DNA of 64,000 bases from Myxocyprinus asiaticus. Its lineage: Eukaryota > Chordata > Actinopteri > Cypriniformes > Catostomidae. The translations under genes were made by a program, and so were the position numbers. Below, piece after piece: positions 59,071 to 64,000 of the stretch. Position 1 is the first letter of the stretch. Each line of letters begins with the position of its first letter. The notes under the pieces are model-generated. The model was given only the letters and a program-made list of their open reading frames with translations, had not been told where the DNA came from and searched no databases. The stretch lies in assembly GCF_019703515.2 (NCBI RefSeq), contig NC_059346.1:55440001-55504000 (forward strand). The letters run 5' to 3'.

Positions 59071-62000
59071 TCACACATCATCATCCACATTTCTACTTAA
59101 TCCCAGACTTCCAAACAAACACATGCAGAATAACATACAGCAACCTCCTAAGAAGACGATCCCCAGCAGAATATAGACCAGTGTGGTGGTCCAGAAAGCA
59201 AACAGATACAGCGTCTTATTGCAATACTGGTCTGTGCCAGGGATGTAACTAGGCTGATAAATGGAGTAGATCCACACGTTACCTGTAGAGGAAGAGAGGA
59301 GTACAGAGTGTGAGTGTGCTATAAAACTTTATTTTCAAATGAATCTGTCATGAGTTGCTGTGTTGCTTTTAAAAATGTTAACTCTTCCAAAATCGTTATA
59401 CACAAACAGGAGCCCAAAATTAACTTCGTCACACCAGCCAATGGTGTGTGACTTGAGAAAATGTACGGTATATTTTACAATGAAATAATTAAAGAAATTA
59501 TAAATAAAATACCAATTTTTTTTTTTTGTAGATTTGTGCATATTTACTAGTTAAAATTAGTTGTTACAAAGCTTTTCTTACGTAGACCACATGTCTTTTA
59601 TTGGTCTCGCTCAAGTAAAAAAAAAAAAAGTTTTGAAAAGTTTGAAATATCGTTCCTACTGTACATTGCAATTTCAAGCATACATCCAATCCATACATTG
59701 TAAAAGTTCCTTAAAAAAAAAAAGTCCTAGAAAATGGCTAACAAGTCATTTTATTTGTAATTACCAAAGCCGATTTTACTGAAAAGTGTTGCATGCAGGG
59801 TTGTGCATCATTCAGAATTGAATGCCAATTTAATTCCAGAATTGGAACTGAACTTGAATTGAGGTAGCAAACAGGATGTAGATCAGCAATTTGAATTAAA
59901 ATGTAATGAAATTCAAATAAATTATTTTATCCGTTGTTTAGTTTTTAATAATACATTTGATTTTTCAGTATAACATAAGGGTGTGTTCACACTTGTAGTT
60001 CGGTTCTCTTGGTTCAGACCAAAAAAAGAAAATGATACATTTTGTCCTGGTTCGCTTAGTGTTCACACTGGCATTTTTTTTTTTTTGGAATGCCCAATTC
60101 CCAATGTGCTTTTTTTAAGTCCTCGTGGTCGCGTAGTGATTCGCCTCAATCCGGGTGGAGGAGGACGAATCCCAGTTGCCTCCGCGTCTGAAACCGCCAA
60201 CCCGCGCATCTTATCAATTGGCTTGTTGAGCGTGTAGCCACGGAGACATAGCGCGTGTGGAGGCTTCACGCCACCCACTGCAGCATCCACACTCAACTCA
60301 CCACGTGCCCCACCGAGAACGAACCACATTATAGTGACCACAAGGAGGTTACCCCATGTGACTCTACCCTCCCTAGCAACCAGGTCAATTTGGTTGCTTA
60401 GGAAGCCTGGCTGGAGTCACTCAGCACGCCCTGGGATTCGAACTAGTGATCTCCAGGGGTGGTAGCCAGCGTCTTTTACCACTGAGCTACCCAGGCCCCC
60501 TACACTGGCATTTCTAACACCGAACCTAAAGATACAAAACAAAAGGCAAAAAGATAAGGTCACAACCTGCTTTTATGACGTATATTTTGCGACGGAACTT
60601 GCCGAACATCCAAAACAATGCTGGCTGCTGGGATAAATGTGCTCGTTGGACCCACTTTCCCTAACCGATCACTGAACATTTTGAACACTTGAGCATTTTT
60701 GTGCGTTTTTTCCAGTATACTGGAAATATGCTCGTCGGACCAAATGTTACTTAGGATCTTTACCTCCTTATTGCTCCATGTTTGCCCTCTGCTCATTTTG
60801 TTTTGCATACACCGCACTTAACGCTCTATGTTATCAAATCACATGATTTTTAGGGTCGCATCTTGTGACATCACATCCTGTTATTGGTCCGTTTAGATGT
60901 CTTTGGTCCATGCTGCATTCATGTATCAGTTGAACCGCACCAGAGTTCATTTGGAAGCGGACCGAGACCCACTGTCTGCTTGTTTGGTGTGCACCAAGGT
61001 TCGGATGGTAGCATTCACATTTGTTCAAATGAACCGCAGTAACAGAGCAATCGTACCAGAGTTCGTTTTAATCGAACCAAACCTGCCAAATGTGAACACA
61101 CCATAAAACATTTTATCATGTTAACAGATGTTAACACAAAATGTTTATGTGTAACAGTTTGAAACTATGTAAAAGGAAGAAATTGTCATAGGACTTTTAA
61201 GTTGACAGAGTTTATGAAAACTTCTTAGTTACTTTAACTTAAAATTAGGTAAATGAATTCAATGTAAAAATAATAATAATTTCTTTAAGATCTACGAACA
61301 TATCTATTTTTACAGTATTTATAATCAATAATAAATCATGTTTAAAATACCTCCTAAATAAATTTGTATTACGTATATTTAACTATTTTTAATGCATTTT
61401 CATTTTATGGATCATGGAGGAAGAATATTTCATTCTCTGAAATGCTCCAATTTACTCATGTCATCATCCACCAAATTTAGCTAACAGCTATTGATAAAGC
61501 TGGCTAGCTAGCTAACGCCAACATAGGCTATCGTATAAATGCAGTCAATGTATCATGCAAAGAAAAGTGATTACTTCAAACTACAGTCTCGCATAGCCAG
61601 ACCTATATCCACACTTTGTTTTAGCCCTGTTCCAGCACTGGAGAGTCAAATATAATATACAGTCTCAAAGTTTTTATTAAAACAATCATAACAGTGTAAT
61701 TTTAATTATGCTACCTCATCTGTCAGCATGATGCCGGTGAATCACGTTCAGTCTCTTTGTACGTTACGTCATTGTTTTGGATGCTCGCTCGCTCGCGTCC
61801 CTATGGAGTGTGTTCACGACCACGAGCTCGAGCAACAGGTAGCTGGCTGCCGTTCACTTAACGGCCACGGGTGTCATTAATAACAAGGGTTTCTGAATAT
61901 TACATACTGCACTTTTAAACCAAACATAGATTCAAATTTTCCTTATTTCTTACATTTAAAATAGCTATGTTTTGATAGCTATGTTAATTTTAGTCATTTT

Positions 62001-63892
62001 ATAATATTTTTGTGTCCAATAAGTTAAAAAAATTAAATTCTTCTTTTGGAGGAATAGGGTACAACTGGGCTAAAGGCACACCTTAAGGAAAATTGGCTTT
62101 TTTACTGGTCGCAAAATGTAATAAAGATTGAAAAGATGTAAATCTTTTTACTGAATATTAATGGAGCAACATAATTTGTATAAAAAGAAATAATAACGGA
62201 AAGTTGTTTTGATTAAAATGCAGTTTTTAAAAATAGGTGATGAGGGAGCCTGGGTAGCTTAGCGAGTATTGACGCTGACTACCACCCCTGGAGTCGCGAG
62301 TTCGAATCCAGGGTGTGCTGAGTGACTCCAGCCAGGTCTCCTAAGCAACCAAATTGGCCCGGTTGCTAGGGAGGGTAGAGTCGCATGGCGTAACCTCCTC
62401 GTGGTCGCTATAATGTGGTTGTCGCTCTCGGTGGGGCGCGTGGTGAGTTGTGCGTGGATGGCGCCGAGAATAGCATGAGGCTCCACATGCTGTGAGTCTC
62501 CGCGGTGTCATGCACAACGAGCCACGTGATAAGATGCGCGGATTGACAGTCTCTGAAGCAGAGGCAAATGAGACTTGTCCTCCGCCACCCGGATTGAGGT
62601 GACTAACCGCGCCACCACGAGGACCTACTAAGTAGTGGGAATTGGGCATTCCAAATTAGGAGAAACGGGGATAAAAAAAAAGAAAAAAAAAAGAGAGAGA
62701 TCAAACTGCCTCAGAATCAACCTTTAGACACCTCACGCAAAGATCTCATGGATCAGGATTTTTGTGTTGGACTAATGAAATTGTGTTGTGTAACTATTGA
62801 ATTTCTTTGAATTGCAATAGAGCGCAACGGTCTCGTTCCTGAACTAAATATTCCATTCATTTTTCTCATAGACTAATTGATTTTCAATGATAACTAATAA
62901 AGCCTTTAAAGACAGACCCAACGTGAGGTCCGACGTTGTTCATCGATGGAATATGCATTTGTTAAAGCCATCAGTCTGCATTATTTGAACTTCACAGTTT
63001 AAAAATCTTGTTTTATAGTGGAATTCCTACATCACCCACGGTTCAGCAGAGTAAGCTTCACTAATCAGAGAACTGCACCAACATAGCCCACGATACGAGC
63101 CCAGGAGCGACTGCGAATTTCAGTTACGCACTTTGAGTATCTGATTTTCACATAATGTTTTGCCTCAAAACAAAGTTTGTAAAGTTGTGATTTACCTCAG
63201 AGCTGGTTGCTTTGGTTCATGGCTAACAACTCTTTTATGGAGGATTTTATGAAAAGCCTACGTAAAATATGAATGGGAAAAATACTTCCGGAACCCAGAC
63301 GGTTGAAAAAGTGGAAGGGCACTGTTGTACTCTACTGGGTTTCACTTCCTAGAATTCCAATTAAAAGTCCAATTCACCTTCCTATTGGGTGTGGCCAATT
63401 CAATTACATCTCATGAATTGAAAGGAAGCCAATTCAGAAATTGTGAATTTTGCCCAACGCTGGTTACAGGGATAGTTCTTCAAACAATAAGAATTCGAAA
63501 ATGGAAAAGAGCGGCTTTTAAATTATGCAAACAGGGTGTTTTCAGCTACATAAAGGGTGAGTAAATGATGGCAGAGTTTTCATTTTGAACCCTGTACCAG
63601 TCCAAACCTTGAGCTGTAATAACCCTACATCATTTGAAAGTTGGTATCACGTTCTAGCGTTATTGCTCACACTCTGATGTCTTACCAGCGATGAACCAGC
63701 AGAAGAGGAAGAGCGACACCAGTGAGTTCCAGGCAGTGCACAGACTGCTCAGAGGAGTTTGAGTTCCCTCTTCTGGTTCCTGAGAGCATGGCAGGCAAGA
63801 CAGCAGGCCCAACACCAGCGCAAACACACCTGACACCAGCAGATAGATGGGGATATAGGGCTGCTTTGGACAGTCATTCCGATATATTGCAC
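59071..63892 (-). CDS. tmem272: TMEM272-type membrane protein, last two coding exons
   Basis: On the minus strand, exon 63892-63686 (207 bp, AG before and GTAAG after) joins exon 59282-59071 in phase; the junction codon makes the glycine of WFIAGNVWIYSIY. The 138 residues start GAIYRNDCPKQPYIPIYLLV, the family signature. They contain a helix (IYLLVSGVFALVLGLLSC), a second (WNSLVSLFLFCWFIAG), an extracellular-type loop with two cysteine regions (YIPGTDQYCNKTLYLF) and a third helix (TLVYILLGIVFLGGCCMLF). The tail ends NVDDDV. The first helix and start codon must lie right of the window. The role of TMEM272 proteins is not established. The 4.4-kb intron holds a Harbinger MITE and two SINEs. Confidence 0.75.
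60077..60501 (-). mobile_element. tRNA-derived SINE (copy 2, full length)
   Basis: Minus strand: the head is CCTGGGTAGCTCAGTGG and box B is TAGTTCGAATCCC; the 3' end is a run of A. ACACTGGCATTT is duplicated on both sides (60065-60076 and 60502-60513), a 12-bp target duplication. It inserted into the Harbinger element. Confidence 0.9.
60560..60817 (-). pseudogene. Harbinger Myb/SANT-like protein fragment
   Basis: The 85-aa frame reads RGQTWSNKEVKILSNIWSDE, then ILEKTHKNAQVFKMFSDRLG. This is the trihelix Myb/SANT-like DNA-binding domain that Harbinger elements encode beside their transposase. The frame then diverges and ends, and no transposase is left. The Myb-like partner normally brings the transposase to the terminal repeats. 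Confidence 0.65.
61400..61915. repeat. Dispersed noncoding repeat
   Basis: The end ATATTACATACTGCACTTTT at 61897-61916 resembles the ends of the 51663-52315 family. The interior includes GCTCGCTCGCTCGCG at about 61784. The left end was not defined. Confidence 0.4.
62056..62245. mobile_element. Partial MITE (GGGTACAAC family)
   Basis: AGGGTACAACTGGGCTAAAG and the following 170 bp match the inverse of 45880-45997, including GAATATTAATGGAGCAACAT. It is cut by the SINE at 62246. Confidence 0.7.
62246..62686 (+). mobile_element. tRNA-derived SINE (copy 3, full length)
   Basis: The head GCCTGGGTAGCTTAGCGAG, box B GAGTTCGAATCCA and the A-rich tail (GGATAAAAAAAAAG) are all present. The target duplication is not clear. 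It inserted into the MITE at 62056. Confidence 0.85.
62687..63685. other. TMEM272 intron, no element recognised
   Basis: No frame with a domain was found. A fragment of the Angel-like end (GGGTGAGTAAATGATGGCAG) is at 63555-63574. Confidence 0.45.
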
Positions 63893-64000
63893 CTGTGAAG
63901 GAGAGGGAGATAATACTCAAATATTGGTTTATTTATTTGCCCAAACTGAACTGGCGTAACAAAAAATCTGGACTAACATTTAAAGCAAACATACCAATTG

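Larger units (their letters stand above)
59979..61103. mobile_element. PIF/Harbinger element with Myb-like frame and nested SINE
   Basis: GGTGTGTTCACACTTG at the left is inverted at the right (CAAATGTGAACACACC). TAA flanks both ends (59976-59978 and 61104-61106), the 3-bp Harbinger target duplication. A Myb-like protein fragment and a SINE are inside. It lies in the TMEM272 intron. Confidence 0.8.

Overview
This is eukaryotic genomic DNA, almost certainly from a teleost fish and probably an otophysan or cyprinid-like one. The host genes have introns with GT/AG borders. The rest is densely packed with fish-typical transposons: several Tc1/mariner families with DD34E transposases, hAT, piggyBac-like and PIF/Harbinger MITEs, a DIRS element, Ty3/Gypsy elements, an L2/CR1-like LINE and a tRNA-headed SINE. 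The species is inferred from repeat content only.

Three host genes can be supported. (1) A claudin-15-type tight-junction gene on the + strand has five coding exons (16338-20428, 231 aa). A second, complete first exon lies 1.3 kb upstream (14779-14995), with identical length and splice phase, so the locus could make two claudins that differ only in the first membrane helix and first extracellular loop. (2) A 202-aa PTB/PID-domain adaptor is coded in one exon on the + strand (50344-50952), directly after a splice acceptor. (3) The last two coding exons of a TMEM272-type four-helix membrane protein lie on the - strand (63892-63686 and 59282-59071). Its earlier exons are beyond the right edge.

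Layout. 1-5612: a decayed Gypsy element (- strand) with a chromodomain integrase; its 5' LTR carries a truncated SINE fused to an apparently perfect 524-bp palindrome. 5613-13774: nested DNA transposons (Tc1 relics, hAT elements, a TTAA-flanked piggyBac-like element) in AT-rich DNA. 14779-20560: the claudin gene, with MITEs in its introns. 20560-29400: repeats and MITEs, then a GC-rich 39-bp tandem array. 29400-33200: a DIRS retrotransposon without its recombinase end. 33930-36710: a rearranged repeat, then an open reading frame with an RNase H segment repeated four times in tandem, followed by an LTR. 38100-39030: a Tc1 relic. 40935-43215: a LINE (- strand). 43216-50340: AT-rich DNA with MITEs. 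50342-51250: the PTB gene. 51663-58118: MITEs and one nearly intact Tc1 element with 200-bp terminal repeats. 59071-63892: TMEM272, whose intron holds a Harbinger MITE and two SINEs.

The host genes do not form a pathway; two encode membrane proteins and one a cytoplasmic adaptor. Most of the biological interest is in the alternative claudin exon, the palindrome and the tandem RNase H frame.
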